Positions 1 to 13,724 of a DNA stretch of 64,000 nt are shown piece after piece. The position numbers and the translations under genes were made by a program. The notes under the pieces are model-generated. The model was given only the letters and a program-made list of their open reading frames with translations, was not told the origin of the DNA and did no database searches. This DNA is from Cruorifilaria tuberocauda (taxonomy: Eukaryota; Nematoda; Chromadorea; Rhabditida; Onchocercidae), in the NCBI GenBank assembly GCA_013365365.1, contig JABVXU010000139.1, positions 1 through 64,000 on the forward strand, given 5' to 3'. Positions within the stretch are counted from its first letter, which is position 1, and each line of letters starts with the position of its first letter.

Positions 1-1278
1 TCAAAGTTTCATTTTTATAAAGTTTATATTGAAAATAAAGGTTAAAAAAACGCAAAAAATTCGAAATTCAGTAATTAACTACGGGAGTCGTTATGATATG
101 GTTGGAGTCAAGCAGTGATTTTTTTTTGAATTCATTTTAAGGCTCTTCCTATCCTATATAATTTCAATTTTGAGAATTTCATTTAAATCTTGTTTCTATT
201 TTTTTAAGAACGATGCGTTTGATGCATTTGATGAAATGTCAGTTCATTTCAGAAATATTTTCGCATCCTCCACATCAAGTAGAATAAAAGTTCTTTGACG
301 GAAGCGACCGCGCGGGAATTTTTGTTAGATTGTTTAGTTGAATTGAATTTGAGGTGAATTAGCTGAACTGAATCTGTTGCCTTTCATTGCTAAACTTTGT
401 AGATTTTCAACTATGCAAATGTTTGATTCTAATGAGAGAACATGGAATGATCAGAGAAATCATCAAAAATCTGCAATGAGTTTTTCGCTTATTTATAACG
501 CTTGAAGTGAAATAAACGATAGCGAATTTTTCTAGCGAATCTGATGAAAATGAAAGAGATTGACGTGATATGCGTGATTAGCGTGATTCAGGATCAAGCG
601 ACAGAATATGATAGAGAACGAAGAAATACACAGAACTGAGACAAATCGAAATTATTAGAGCAAAGCACAATTCGAAATGACAGTGAAATACTGTTTATGA
701 TGATTTTAACTGGCATGCCGATAACTATGTACAAGGATCGAGAAAGGATGTTCGTGTTGTAATATAGTTCAATTAAATATGACGATAGCCATGCAAAGAA
801 TGTTTTCACAAAAGGTGATGGACAGAAGATTAGTTATCTGATTGGGATGCTTACGTAAGTGCTAACTGGAGATGAGACAGGCAATATTTAAATATGAAAT
901 ATTTTTTAGAATTTAATTTTTATAATTTGTCAATTATATGAAACACTGCATTGAATCATTATGGAATTTCTTCCGACATTGTCAGTTTTCATTTTAATTA
1001 TGCAATTATTTAAAAATACAAATGCTTAGTTATAAACTAATCTCGATTTTCCCGATACAGGTAACTCACAGAGATTTATTTTCTAATTTGGGAGATCTAT
1101 GAAAACAATTTTAATGGGCGAAACGAAATGAATGACAGAGTAATATTGATGATGAATGAATGAACGAAAAAGAGAGACACGAGAGGATCTCTGGTTATAG
1201 TCTTTATAAGGTTTTACAAAGGACAGCCATTAAAAAAAAGCTTGGTTTAATTTACTACATGTTCAAGAATAAAGATTT

Positions 1279-1362
1279 CCTGGTGTTCAAGACAAAGAAT
1301 TAAGCTGGAAGGATTTGTATCCTGGTGTTCAAGACAAAGAATTAAGCTGGAAGGATTTGTAT
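1279..1362. repeat. Perfect 42-bp tandem duplication
   Basis: The unit beginning CCTGGTGTTCAAGACAAAG occupies 1279-1320 and is repeated exactly at 1321-1362, directly head to tail. Two copies only, no mismatch. It lies in apparently non-coding DNA and reads as a recent slippage or tandem duplication event, or an assembly artefact. Confidence 0.9.
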
Positions 1363-4162
1363 ATGAACTGGAACTAGAATTGAATAAACGATACAAAATT
1401 TATCCTATAAAATTAACCCAGTTTTCTGAAGAAAGGAGATTAGGGTTGTTTTAAAGGAATGATAATGGAAGCAACGCGAACACAGACTATCACTTTAGCT
1501 AGTTAGAAGCTTTGCTAGATTGTTTGCATAAGATTTCATTTTCTTCGAGCACTTCTGATTTGAAGTGATAGATTCCATTAGTTCTTCTAGAGTTGATGAT
1601 TGAATTTTTGTGTTTTTACTGCCATCAACTTCAAGTGTTAGCAGTTCCTTATGTGGCATTTTATTATTCGTTTCTAGCTTCTCCGTCCTTCTCTCTTTTC
1701 ATTCTTTTCTTCTTACTAATTTCCAGAAATCAGGGGTAACTTTTAGTTCGTTGACCAGTACAATTTCTTTCTCATAGGGCTCACTACTTTATTACCTTTG
1801 AGGAAATGTATTTTCGCTAAGTTCTTTTAGACCAGTTCCTATAATTACCAAAATATATCTGAGGCTTTCTACTCAACTAATTTTCTTTCAATATGATTCT
1901 ATAGAGAATGAAGGAAATTACTAAAGAAGCATTTATTGAATTGAAATCAATTGGGCGTATAATTACATAATATTCAAAGTTTAAATATGTTAATGGGTGG
2001 GTGTTTAATATACCGTCTATTTTCACCATTGTTGTGATCAATTCCTTCTGCTATAATAATTTCCTGTCAATAACTCTCCTCGTAGCTTTCTTTGTAAAGC
2101 CAATCAGTCTTTCCTACACTCCTCCCCTCCATGAGCTGTTTCCGCGTGATCTCTTCCAGGACATTCCCTTCACTGTTATGAGATTCTTAACTTGTTAACG
2201 TAGTTTATGATGATTCTGAAGCTAATTGAAATTGGCAGCATTGACAATCAGCACTAATTTAAGGTGTCCTCGTCGTACACTGAATCCTCTTAGCAGTTCA
2301 ATGAAGTTTTTGACTGACAAATCACCTGCCACTTTTAAGGTGGTACAATTGACTGTTGTTGTAGAGCAGGCAAACACAGCTATCTACTTTTCAGTTAGTC
2401 CACTTTCGTTTTTTGAAAGAAAGAGTAATCCAGAGTAAGATGTTCAAGTTTCTGGCACATTAGGCATCAATGCTGTTAACTAGAATGGTTTCCTCTCTAT
2501 CTTTCACAGTTTAATATTCACTCAACTTCATCTCCGCCTTTGAACATCCAGAAATCCTTTCGCATTTGTGATATATCTTGACATGATAAGTGTCCATGCA
2601 GTCGTTATGGGAGCATCCCTTCACAGGTGCTGAATTGTCCACTCCGCCTCTGAACTCCCAGTAGCAGTGATTTCGTGATACAGATTCCATTTGTCTTTAG
2701 ATTTCCAGCAGTGTAGATTCCATTGCTCACTTCTTCATTTATTCCTTTTGATTGCGCTTAGTGCGCTAACAAAGACTCTTGATGCTCCTAAAGATTCCTG
2801 ATGCTAGTTTATCTCTCTTCAACGCCCTTCACCATTTACTAAAATTACTCCTTTAGTGTCCCTTTGCAGTGAGTTATCGGTCTTTCCCGATATGACCATT
2901 ATAACCAGTGAGATACTTTCTTCTTTCTTCCACCATAATTCGTAATTTTCTGAGCTTCCTGAAGAAACTTCTTTTCCTGCAGTATCATATGGATTATACT
3001 GATTTGGAATATGACGAAACCTTTGCCCTTTTTACTTCTTCTACTTGGTTCTGTAAATTTTGGTAACAATCTGGGACGATTCTGAATCCGTATAACACAT
3101 ACTTGGAGTTGGACCTAATATCATTGGCAACTGATTAGTGAGTATTGCTAATAATTTCAGTTGAGCTATGGTAATGTCTTGTTTGATGTGATTCTGAATT
3201 TTGAGAATATTAAACGAGATGAGCATTCAGAAAAACGAGATGAAAATTTAGCGGAATGATCGTCAGCAAAACTTTTCCACCATTTTAACTGATAAGAATC
3301 AATTATGCAGCAGCTTGAAGATCGAACAAAAACTTTCATTCTTCAATATCAGATCTGTATGTGCTTATTTTCACTTATCTGCGAATTAGAATTATTCATT
3401 AAGCTTTTAAAAACTGAAAAATTCAGAGATGATAAAAGCATATGTACACTTTTTTTCTCATAGAGAAATCGTTGTTCGCTTCAAGAGGGCTAAAAAGATG
3501 ATAGGAAAGGCTGAAAAGAGGAATTGATGATGTTAGGCCCTAGAAAATTTGCCAGTAATTGCATTCGACCGGACAAACATTAATATTTGTAGGGTTTGAA
3601 GATATCGCGCAAGCAAATATGCAAGCAACTGATCAGTTTGGTTTGTCACTTCCGTTCCGGAAATGAATGCAATGTTCATAAACGATCAGTTTCATTCTTA
3701 TTTATGGGAAAGGTGTGGAACAGAGCAAGCTTTTATCCTCCCTCTTTCTTCTCGTTTACATAAACTACATCTTCACACTAAAAATTTAAAGATACCAGCT
3801 GTAGCAGAAGCAACGAAGCTCCTTTCCTTCTATCATAAAAGATTGTAATCGGTGTGACGAATTACTGATTACTGATTAGATTGTGATTTGCTTGCGCGAG
3901 GATGTCTTTACATTAGATTACATTTATTTTCATTCCATACTGTTATCACTTCTTATCTGGTACCACCAATGAATGATTTGTTTGCATTTTGATTGATTCT
4001 AATTTTAATTGAAAATTATTTGTAATTTGTGAAATGCTATATATAATAAATCTTTTCATTTCCTTTTGGATAGTTAATAACTGTATTATATTCAACAGTT
4101 CACTTCCACTGTCATTTCAGAATATTCCATCAGTCCTGAATTTACTAATAATCAACAGCGGG

Positions 4163-4199
4163 TTAATCGGTTATTAAGCATCCATTAATAACCGATTAA
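4163..4199. repeat. Inverted repeat, 15-bp arms
   Basis: TTAATCGGTTATTAA at 4163-4177 is the exact reverse complement of 4185-4199, separated by 7 nt. Related TTTAAC(C)GGA-like words recur at 4194-4204, 4423-4443 and 4584-4596, so this may be the remnant of a small dispersed element. No target-site duplication was identified. Confidence 0.7.
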
Positions 4200-7100
4200 A
4201 CGGAATAATTTAGAAAAAAGGCAGAGACAGAGTGACGATTATTACACTTTCAAATGGTTTCCACGTCGTTTGCTTGCTGAATTCGGTGCGTCGTAGTTTA
4301 TTTGTATTTCTTTTGACATCACTGAGACATTAGCACATGCTTGCGGTGGCTGTTCCACATTCGTCTTCTGGGTTGTATAATACTGTCTTTATTACTTACT
4401 CTTTTAAGGCCACTCAGATACTCGTTTAACCGGAATTAATCCGAATCGGAACTATTTTCTTCTGGAGCTTTGATGACATCTTACACACCGCTTATTCTCA
4501 CCCAGTTTAATAATATAATAAACTGATAATTTGGATTTGATAACAGTCAGTGTCTCTCACTTCATCATTATTTCTATAGCTGCGGTTTAACGGATTCACC
4601 CAATTCTACTGTCAAATAATGTTGTACTAATCTTTAAAAAATTACGTCAAAAAAATAGTGGTACAGCATGCATAATATCGGATGGTAGGAAGGCTTCATT
4701 TTGCAATCAGTCAATTCCTTTTCTAACAAGAAATTTCCTCATCTTCATTAATATACAACAATTTAATGAAAGACACAGTATACTTCATCGAAAGAAACAA
4801 GAAACTATCATTTTCTTTCCTAACTTGTCCATTCTCTTCGCTTAATTATATTTCAAATATATGAAACTTTTCTTTCGGAGTTCATACTGTCTCTTTAATC
4901 TTTCAAGAAAAATAGTTCGCACTTACGATTTTTTCTACAGTTAATTCACTGGAAGTTGAACAAAATTAGCATGGGACATCTCTCATAATCATTTCAGTAC
5001 ACACATTATCACTGCGAGGTAACAATTTTAGTATATATAATGGAGTTGGACAGTTAAATCTGTTTACATAAGATGAAACAAAGTAATGGTAAGATAAATT
5101 TTACGATAATCGAAGTAATTAAACTTCAGTTAGATATTTCAAATAGGTTCTTCCGGTGAGTGATATGCACACCTGGAAAGTCACAGATCAAAGTTCGCTG
5201 GGAGTAAAGTTTGGAGATGGTAAGGATCAGAAATTCTGCATCCAAACTCTTTCCTAGGAAACTATGAACTACCCATTTTTTATGCTATAAATAACTACTT
5301 AAGTTGCCTGTTTGTCGAAATATTTCTATTGCTGTTCTTGGCAAAATTAAATTGCTTTTCAAATTCTAAAATATCTAATTTTTTTTCTTCACTCACTCTT
5401 TCACCGTTTCATCTCGCCATCTTTTCATGACTGAATATTCCATTCCTCTTTCCAACCGTCTCTTCTCCATTTGCATTAACAGACTGCAATTCCTCTGGAA
5501 AAAACTTCCAATAAGAAACTTTTTTTTCCATTAAAATGCTTAGATAATGAAGCAAAAGCTTTATTTCATTTGCATGGAAAGCAGAAATTATTTTTTACTT
5601 CCACTGAGTGATTGGTTGGGAGAAGGCAGGAAGCTATTTTTCAAGCAGACAATTCGATACATAGCTAACTGTCCTTTTCAGGACATTCAATTACTTATAG
5701 TGTTTCCAGCGTATTGCCTCGGTAATTTAGTGCATTACTTCCTTTTTGCTTACAGTCTGCAAATATCTCTTCTGTAATTAATGCATTCATCATCCGTCAA
5801 ATTGACAAATAGAATGAAATAAAGTAGTGGCATTGTAAAGAACCACAATTTTTTTGTTTCTGTTTTTTTCCGCCACCTTTCTCTTACTTGATCACTACAA
5901 TATTTGCGAAACAAAACTTGATCGCTGAGTAATAAATAATAAGTAAGTTCTCTTAGTTAATGAAGATTGCGCTCTTTAAATCTTTCAATGCTTGCATGGA
6001 TATTGTTAACAAATAATCAAATCATATGGAAGTATCCCGGAATCGAGTAGAAAGGAAAAAATCTAAAAACAGTATGTTATGAACAGTGGATAGATCTTCG
6101 TCGAGTAACTATATTCCAGCTATAAAAACCTAGAACTGTGGGTATTTTAGAGCTTTAAGTAGCAAAAATTTTATGGTAAACTGTTGAACAGTTATCAGTT
6201 TCACCGAAATAATGAATTTCTTATAATTGGCCATCAAAGGAAATGTTTGGTCCAAAATTTACTTTCAGTTGTTGTTGTTTATTAAGAACAGTTGCGTTCA
6301 AATGTATTTCAGTCGAGTATTTTCCAGTTTTCTTTAGCAGCTTCCGGCATTTGACTTCCTAACCTTCGCTGATCAAACACGTGACAATAGTGTCTTTAGT
6401 TGTTGTCAATCAGTTCGATGCAAGCATAACTGATAAAAAATTATATTACAAGTGCTGTCTTTCTCTTTTTCGCTACTTAAGAAATGGTCAAAAACTCAAG
6501 CAAGTGAAGAAGAACAGCTGAACGATTGAACAGTTGCTATTTTATAATTCAAAAAGTGAGTAAAACAATTACCGAGAGCACTATATTTCAAATTATGGAA
6601 TCACCAGGAATTCCAAATCATTCTCCCTTCCAATGCTACTAAGTAATTCATTTTCTGTAGTGTAAGCTTAGGCTATTTCTCCATCCCAAAGCAGTGTCAA
6701 GACGACGTAAGTCAATTCATTTTAATAACTAATCAAGCGGTTGCCTGGCAGCATCTCATTATCACTAATTGATTGCTATGCTTCATCGTTTTGTTTCTCT
6801 TCTCTGTTCAAATCCGGCGTTTGGAAGATTAAAATCATTCCTTCAAATTTCAAAAATATTCGTACTGTTTTTGAATATATTTATAAATTTAATAGAAATA
6901 TTTGAAATGATTTACACTATTTACAATATATACATCTTCAATCATAGTTACATAGATAGATAAGAAAAAAGCTTTCAATAGCCGGAAAAATAAGATAGCA
7001 GAAGAGATTGCAAAAACGTGAAGGGAGTTGATTTCAAAATCAACAGAAAAACCTGAGCTATTAAAAAAAGTTTGAAATGTTTTCAAGTTCACTATCACTG

Positions 7101-8859
7101 ATTAACATTGGTTTCTCACATATTAGTATTTTATAGTGTATTCAAAATGGACTCCTTTGGCATATTCATCTGTAATAATCTTCTTTTCACCAATATTTGA
7201 AGCTTTTTCTCCTCTTAAATTACTTCATTCTTGAAGAACGAATCATGTCAGTCGTTTCTATTTTTTCTCTTTTTTACTCTCTCAATGTCCCCAATTTAGC
7301 TCTATATGCTCAAACTAATGATTTGGAATAATTTTATGGCTCCATATATTTAGCATTTCCAAATTTTAAATTCATATCTTGAGAATTACAATTATTTATC
7401 CATTTTTGTATATAATACTAAAAGATGCTTAAGATATTTCCTTATTCTATCAAAAGTTACACGTGATTGGTAAAAGTTATGTTGTAAGAATTAGGATCTT
7501 ACGCTAAAATAGACAAATAAGTAAGTTAAAACTTTGCAACAAGATAAAGTTAAAACTTAGCAGATTAAATGCTATATTATTTCTTGAAAGGAAAAAATAC
7601 GCTTTTCGATTGAAATTAATTCTTTGGCTTGCATTTGCAATTTAACTTCTGCAAAAATTCTACAAAAGAGAAGAATTTTGAAATGGTGGTAAAAGACTAC
7701 CAATAAGGTTGGAAGAAGTTTTTAAGCAAGTTTTTCAATAGTAATTGCTGTTAATAACCAGAGAGTGATTAATATCGCCGCAATTAATGGTATATCATCA
7801 ATTACGACAGTTTTCCGAACGCTTATATCCGGCAGCACGGATTTCCGGTTTTCCCGAAACTACGAGGTGTATGTGAACTTTGCTCACTTTCTGACGCATT
7901 TCATATTGCAAACTTAGCAATGTTTCTATTAGCTCAGATGATATTTTTCTCATTCATTTATTTTAAAACAAAACGTCAGTTCTAGAAAAAGGACGAGAAA
8001 CAGCAATGGACAAAGCTAATTTAATAATAATTCCAATTATGGAGCAGTGTCATCAGCTTAAAGATACATCAGTGCTTAAGCTTTTCCATTCATTCACAAT
8101 TAGACAAGAACTAAGAATTCTCTTTTAAAAAGCTTTTCGGGGCAACAAATGTCCTAATTTCAGAGTTATGATGTATTTCAATTAAAAGCTTCAGATAGTG
8201 GATAAAAGACTATTTTCAATCTAAAATACGTCGAATCCAGTTCATACTAGCTAAATTTATCGAAATAATAGTCGTTAAATCTTGAAAACTCCTCTATTCG
8301 TTCACTTTCTAACCCAGAAAGGGAAATTAATGAGAATTAATTATAACTGTATAGTGGACGTCGATTTAACAATTTCTAAAATAACTACTAATTCTTAATA
8401 CAAATTTCGACTGAGGATGCTATAATTTCACAATTAATTTACAATCGAATTATGAGAACAGACAAACATAACGGAATAAAAATAAAATAACAGAATCACA
8501 AAGTACTACTTGATAATCTTGCCGTTATTAGCTGGAAGATGAATATCACACAAGTTTAATAATGGCAAGGTAAATATTCTAATAGTCATGTCAAAATGCT
8601 TGCGTCATTTTGTGGACGCCGTTACGCATATGAAATACACACAACAAGTTCTTTCCATTTCTGTACTAAATCATTTCCACATGTCACGTTATTAGTCAGG
8701 CTTACAGTTGTTCGTAGCAAAATGAATGGACAAAATTTTCCAGTATTTTTTGGAAACAGAAACCGGTCAGTAGTCTTACTTTCAATTGTCCTGGTTGATA
8801 GCAAAGAAAGAGAAATTTGCTGTAATTCCTGCATTCCAAACCTGTAGTAGCGACAAGTA

Positions 8860-11800
8860 ATGCATTCCACACGTGCTAAATACGGCCAAGATTCCCACAA
8901 TAATCGACGGTATCAAACTCAATCTTACCGGTGCATATTGACGGTTGATCCAGTACAAAAGCTACCGGTCAGAATTGGTGCATATATTCTCCGCCAGCTT
9001 TCATTTAAACAACGAACAAGGTAAGCAAGTGATTTCAAAGACAGGTGGTGTCAGCATCATCCAGCGCGATTAACTCAGTCTGCTTCATCCATAACGCGCA
9101 CTTTTTACTTCTCTACTTCTCCCGCAACCTTCAGGTATGAACAGTGCGGCAAATCATTACTTATGACGGCTCGTGCCTGGTTTGCACCTCGGTCCGGACA
9201 CCCCTCCTCCGCTTCTCTCCCCACGCCGTTTCATAATGAAGCAGCAACCCTTTCCGCCATGGCCAGGCGCCGCAGCATTGTTGCTGCTCGCACCACGCGT
9301 ACAGCTAATTTTTATACACTTCCACTCTGCCCCATCCTCGCACCTCGCACACACTCAGACAGACTGCTTGCATAAACAAGCACACACACGAGAATGTGTT
9401 TATGAGTGATATTCACGACGTGGAGGATGTGAACATTCGTCCTCAGTGGAGGGGTGGTGAGGCAGCACGCCTGAGGTGTGCTCGTGCATGCCTCTTCTCG
9501 TCCGGAGGTTTCCGGCCATCCCCGTTCTGTCCCTCGGGGATGAAAAGAGAGATGCCTTGATGGGAGTAGAAATTACTTAAGGTTGTGCAGCATTCTATCC
9601 TCCTTTCATCACTCTTCCTTGATTGCACGAGGGATAATTCGTTTCATCACCACCTCTGAGCCTTCTCTCAATTCCGTATCAGCTGCTACCTCTGACCATT
9701 ATTAGAGGTTGCTGACAGCTTCACGAGAATAAACGGAGAAACTCAGGATAGCGATATTCACCAATCCGATATCTCTTTGTTTCCCACTTCTCTCTGATTT
9801 CTTCACTTCATTTATCAAAATTTATTTTCCCGGTAGTTAGATAATGGGCACAAGCCTGTTGCTAGCAGCAGATAGAAGCAAGGCTTCTTTATGGTTAGGC
9901 TGGAGATTAATCAAATTAATCGAAACAGTCAACTTGCAAGCCAACCATATTCTCCTTATCATTTGATTAGTGTACTACTAATCACCATCTTTATCTCTGT
10001 GTCTACTCTGGTCTGGTCTGGACTGGAATAAATGTTTTGGAGTTTGCTGCAATGGTGAAAGATATGCTTAGGGCTGCATCACGGAGAATGGTGCATCTCA
10101 TCTCTTCCAAATTCTTCTTCCTATCTCACGCAAGAATCTCGTCGCATAAATCAGTTTATTTTTCCATTTACTACCTTCTCCCACTACCTACCCATCTACT
10201 CTCGAGCTAGTTCTACATGCTATTCAAGTAGTTTCATTCTAGATTGGAATTAGTGAATCGAAGGTGGCGTGAAGTGTCTTTGATGGCATCACGCAGCGAT
10301 GATCGACCTGTTTGGGTTTATATCATATTTCGGAAGAACCATTGCAGTGGACACGAGAAAATGACTGTCAATATGAGTTTCGATGGGCCTATCTTTTGGA
10401 AACGACAAGTAGCTTATATTTATTGCTGCAGCTGCCATTTCCATGAACATGAGGTTTTTTTATCTTTTCGATCAATAAAATTGATTTTCCTTGATTTCTT
10501 AGTTGATCAAATAATAAATTGTAAAATGATTTCTCAAGCCTAGCCTAGTTTCCATGGGAAATAACTATTATACTTGACAGAATTACTTTCACTTTTAGTA
10601 AACTAAAATATTTTTAAATTTAGTGTTTGAAACTCGCCATCACGCTCTGCCAGTTTCACACACATATTTAGATTTGCAGTTAAATTAAACTTCTAATTAT
10701 AAAATGAAATATAAATAAATAAAATAAAAAGAATCCATATACCTTCAGATTTGACGGAAAAAGAGTAACTGTCTCAGTAGAATTTTCATATATTTCCACT
10801 TTTTCAGTGCCCATTATTTTTATCAACTAATTCTATTTCATTTATTCATATTCTTCTTAGTATCCTTGTAAATATCCTCTCCGAATGAGACATTGCAAAA
10901 ATTAGGCATATAAACTCAACGGATATATGTTTTGTTCAAATTTAATCAACATAAGTAGTTTCGTTAGGTGATTTGGCCCCTGTTTGATTTTGAAAGAAAT
11001 TTTATAATCTTAATTGAATCATTGAGAGATTTATAAGAAACATGACAAGACGTGTACGTATTGATTTATAGTTTCGATTTCAGTGGACATTTTAAGAATG
11101 AATGATATACTGATGTATATATATATATATATATATTAGTATATCATTCATTAAACGTAGCCGTTGTTTAAGCAAGAGCTTATTTTGCAGGGGTCTTTAT
11201 TAGCATTGTTGAGGAAATTGGAGCATCGAGTGAGACGTGTATGTATTGTGGATACGCCCGTTGATTATGCTTTTCTGCCAGATAGCTTCTTTTCCTATAT
11301 GGCAAGAAATATGCCTTGTCTTCAAGTCAGTTTTTAAGACTTTGTTTTTCTCTATATTTCAAAAATACATTGTTAACATCGTGCTGTAATGTATAATTCT
11401 ATCGTTCTCATCCATTCCATTCATTTTTGCATTCGAAAATTAGAGAAACACGAAATTACAGGAAATCATCAAATTTACATTTATTTTGAACGTTTGATGA
11501 AACTTACTCATATATATTGGTATTGGTGCCTATATCATATTGGTATATATCTGTATATCATATTGGTGCCTGTTTTTGAGGTCTAATGCAAAAATGAATG
11601 GAATTGGACGGTTTCCAAATAATCCAAAATCCTTCGAGATACTCCGACAGCTTTTAGTGTGAATTTTTTAGTGTGAGTTTATTTCGATCGTAACAATGAC
11701 AGCTTTATAAGCCAACAAATTCAAAGTCCGTTAGGTTTTACTTTAAACGAAAGGAGCAAATATTTCTTAATATTCTAAAAAGAACGAACCTAATATATGG

Positions 11801-12976
11801 TCAACCTCGATACATTTGAAAATACTTTGTCTACAAGATAAAACGTATATCACGAATATAGAGCAACTGTTATCGTTATATATTAGATTTCATCAAGATC
11901 GGAACCGTATGTTAAAAGTTCATTTATCGCAAATATCTATGCTTTATTAAATTGAAAAAAAAAATACTAAGTGCTTATTCCTTTATTTTAGTTTATATAC
12001 TTGCGTGAAATTGATCTTGAAAAGATTAACCGTGGAACGATGGTTGAATTGGCCCAGCATCCTCAACTTAAAAAGCTTATTGTGCACAGATGTCGAAATT
12101 ATGAAGTAAGTTACATGGTTATCCAATTTATTTAGAATCATCCAACTTTCAATTCCTAAGGAATCTTTTCGTGTATCGCATCATATTATGAATCAAAGAG
12201 AAATTTGTCTTCAAAAGTTTCAATTAAGCCCTGAAGCTACCGCAATGGATACTAAGTAATGAAAAAACCTGATAAAGACGGATAACTATTGCAGGTTTTC
12301 GAAGATTTTCATAATCTACCTCAATTACTGGTTGTCAAAGGAGATATCATAGGCTTAAAAGTGAGTTTTTTTTTTTGAATTACAATGAAGTGAGATTACA
12401 TATATTAGGAAGGAAGAAAGCACCACGAATGAAATGTTCAGGATTTAATGAGGTTGCCCGGATGAACATTATGTATTAATTGTTTCAGCTCATTTCGCAT
12501 AGGATTAGGTGAATAAGTTCTTAACTTAAAAATATTAGGAAAATAAAAGATTTGCCAGTGATTATACCGGATTGCAGAAGTTATAAAACATAATCAGTAA
12601 TCTCGGACCATCCTTATATCATTAGAAATATTATTAGAAATATTGCGGAAGAAACGAAGTAGCAGCGGAAAGATGAAGCAAAAAATGACTGAATTATTAT
12701 CAACGAATCTGTAGTTTCTTTCTGAACACTTCAAATCTAAAGAGATTCCAAGAATCTTTGCAATATGTTGAACTCGACATGATTATCGAGTTAAAGAATT
12801 TTTTGCAGGCAATGCTTGGCGATTATCCGGAACCTGATGAATTCTCAGTGGAACCACAAAAATTAGACAGCAAACCGGATGACACTGATTTATCGATCAG
12901 TTCTGAATTAGCCGTATCATCCGAGGATGCCATTACATCCTCAACTTCCTCACAAAATTACTGCCACTCAAGATAA
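8860..12976 (+). CDS. F-box protein, LRR-like C-terminal half
   Basis: Six-exon model: 8860-9020, 10243-10408, 11191-11325, 11992-12105, 12295-12360 and 12809-12976, giving about 269 residues with all junction phases agreeing. The ATG at 8860 has an in-frame TAG a few codons upstream. Residues about 34-66, split by the first intron, match the F-box pattern: KLPVRIGAYILRQLSFKQ then LELVNRRWREVSL. The middle exons carry leucine-spaced segments such as FIYLREIDLEKINRG and QLKKLIVHRC, suggesting degenerate leucine-rich repeats. The tail after PEPDEFSVE is acidic and Ser/Thr-rich. F-box proteins bind SKP1 in SCF ubiquitin ligases and choose substrates; the substrate is unknown. The start of the last exon is uncertain: an alternative acceptor at 12743 would keep the frame and add 22 residues. 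The first intron contains a GC-richer stretch, 9150-9640. Confidence 0.78.
11097..11152. repeat. Palindrome with (TA)n core
   Basis: AATGAATGATATACT at 11097-11111 is the exact reverse complement of 11138-11152, and the 26 nt between are almost entirely alternating TA. The whole unit lies in the second intron of the F-box gene, about 40 nt before an exon. It could extrude as a cruciform or be a minute terminal-inverted-repeat element. Confidence 0.85.
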
Positions 12977-13593
12977 TGTGCAAAAAATTGCTGCTACTAT
13001 CAGTTAATGTACAAAGAATAATTTCTAGAAAGATATAAATTTTTTCAGAAAGTCTTTAAATGAAATTCAAAACCAATTCGGGGAAGTGAACTTCCTGAAA
13101 GTTTCATGGAGTAAGAATAAAAAAAAAAATGCCATTGATAAGGAAATGAAAGTAATCTGTGCTGTAACCACTCTGTTTGCTCACTGTTCAAAAGGAGGAA
13201 ATCATCAGGAGGTAGTTTATCAGTGAATCGTATCAATTTCTGTTATTTTTCCAAAAGCTCCTCATTTTTTTTGTCACATCTAACTCATTCACTAACTAAT
13301 CAGAATCATATTAATGACACATCGGAAATTTGATTATTTTGGCACTAAAAGCATTTCTCATCTGATCAATTCCCGAAAGACTTACGTTAATGAATACTTG
13401 GAATGAATTATCAGCGGATGAATTTTACCATCAATTACGTATGCATGCATATAGACATAGCGAATGTCGTTTTGAATAAATGATATTTCTTTTTTTTTAA
13501 ATCCTTTGCCAAGGCTATTCGGAAATTACAATTCCTCAACTTTACAAATTTTTTTGCGACACACACTTGTTTGGCATAATTTCAAATAATTAG

Positions 13594-13724
13594 ATCCAAA
13601 CTGCACCCCTGAAGAATTCTCAGTAGACAATCTTGAAGTTCCACCAATTAGCGTCTACTCCGCCGGTCTGTTTTCCTTCTACACTCAGATAAAGCAGTCA
13701 ACATATAGCTCGTACAATCAGTAA
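13594..13724 (+). CDS. Possible alternative 3' exon of F-box gene
   Basis: Reading from the acceptor at 13593, the frame gives PNCTPEEFSVDNLEVPPISV and continues to a TAA at 13722-13724, overlapping a good donor (CAATCA|GTAAGC). The TPEEFSVD segment resembles PDEFSVE in the last exon of the upstream F-box gene, and the DNA match (CCTGA-GAATTCTCAGT-GA) supports shared ancestry. It may be a duplicated, alternatively used terminal exon. There is no proof that it is spliced to the F-box gene. Confidence 0.35.

Larger units (their letters stand above)
1..8859. other. Gene-poor AT-rich region
   Basis: No multi-exon gene with consistent frame and splice sites could be built in this stretch. Open frames here are short (the longest about 90 codons), occur on both strands and show no recognisable family. 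It holds a perfect 42-bp tandem duplication at 1279-1362, a 15-bp inverted repeat at 4163-4199 and scattered exon-like fragments, for example 768-850 and 5168-5220 on the plus strand, that could not be linked to anything. It may be intergenic, or the 5' intronic part of something outside the window. Confidence 0.5.

Noticed and set aside
768..850. Exon-like segment on the plus strand ending at GCTTAC|GTAAGT, and a similar one at 5168-5220 (MHTWKVTDQSSLGVKFGD into GTAAGG)
   Set aside because: Good donors but no partner exons within reach and no family recognition, so they were not annotated as genes.
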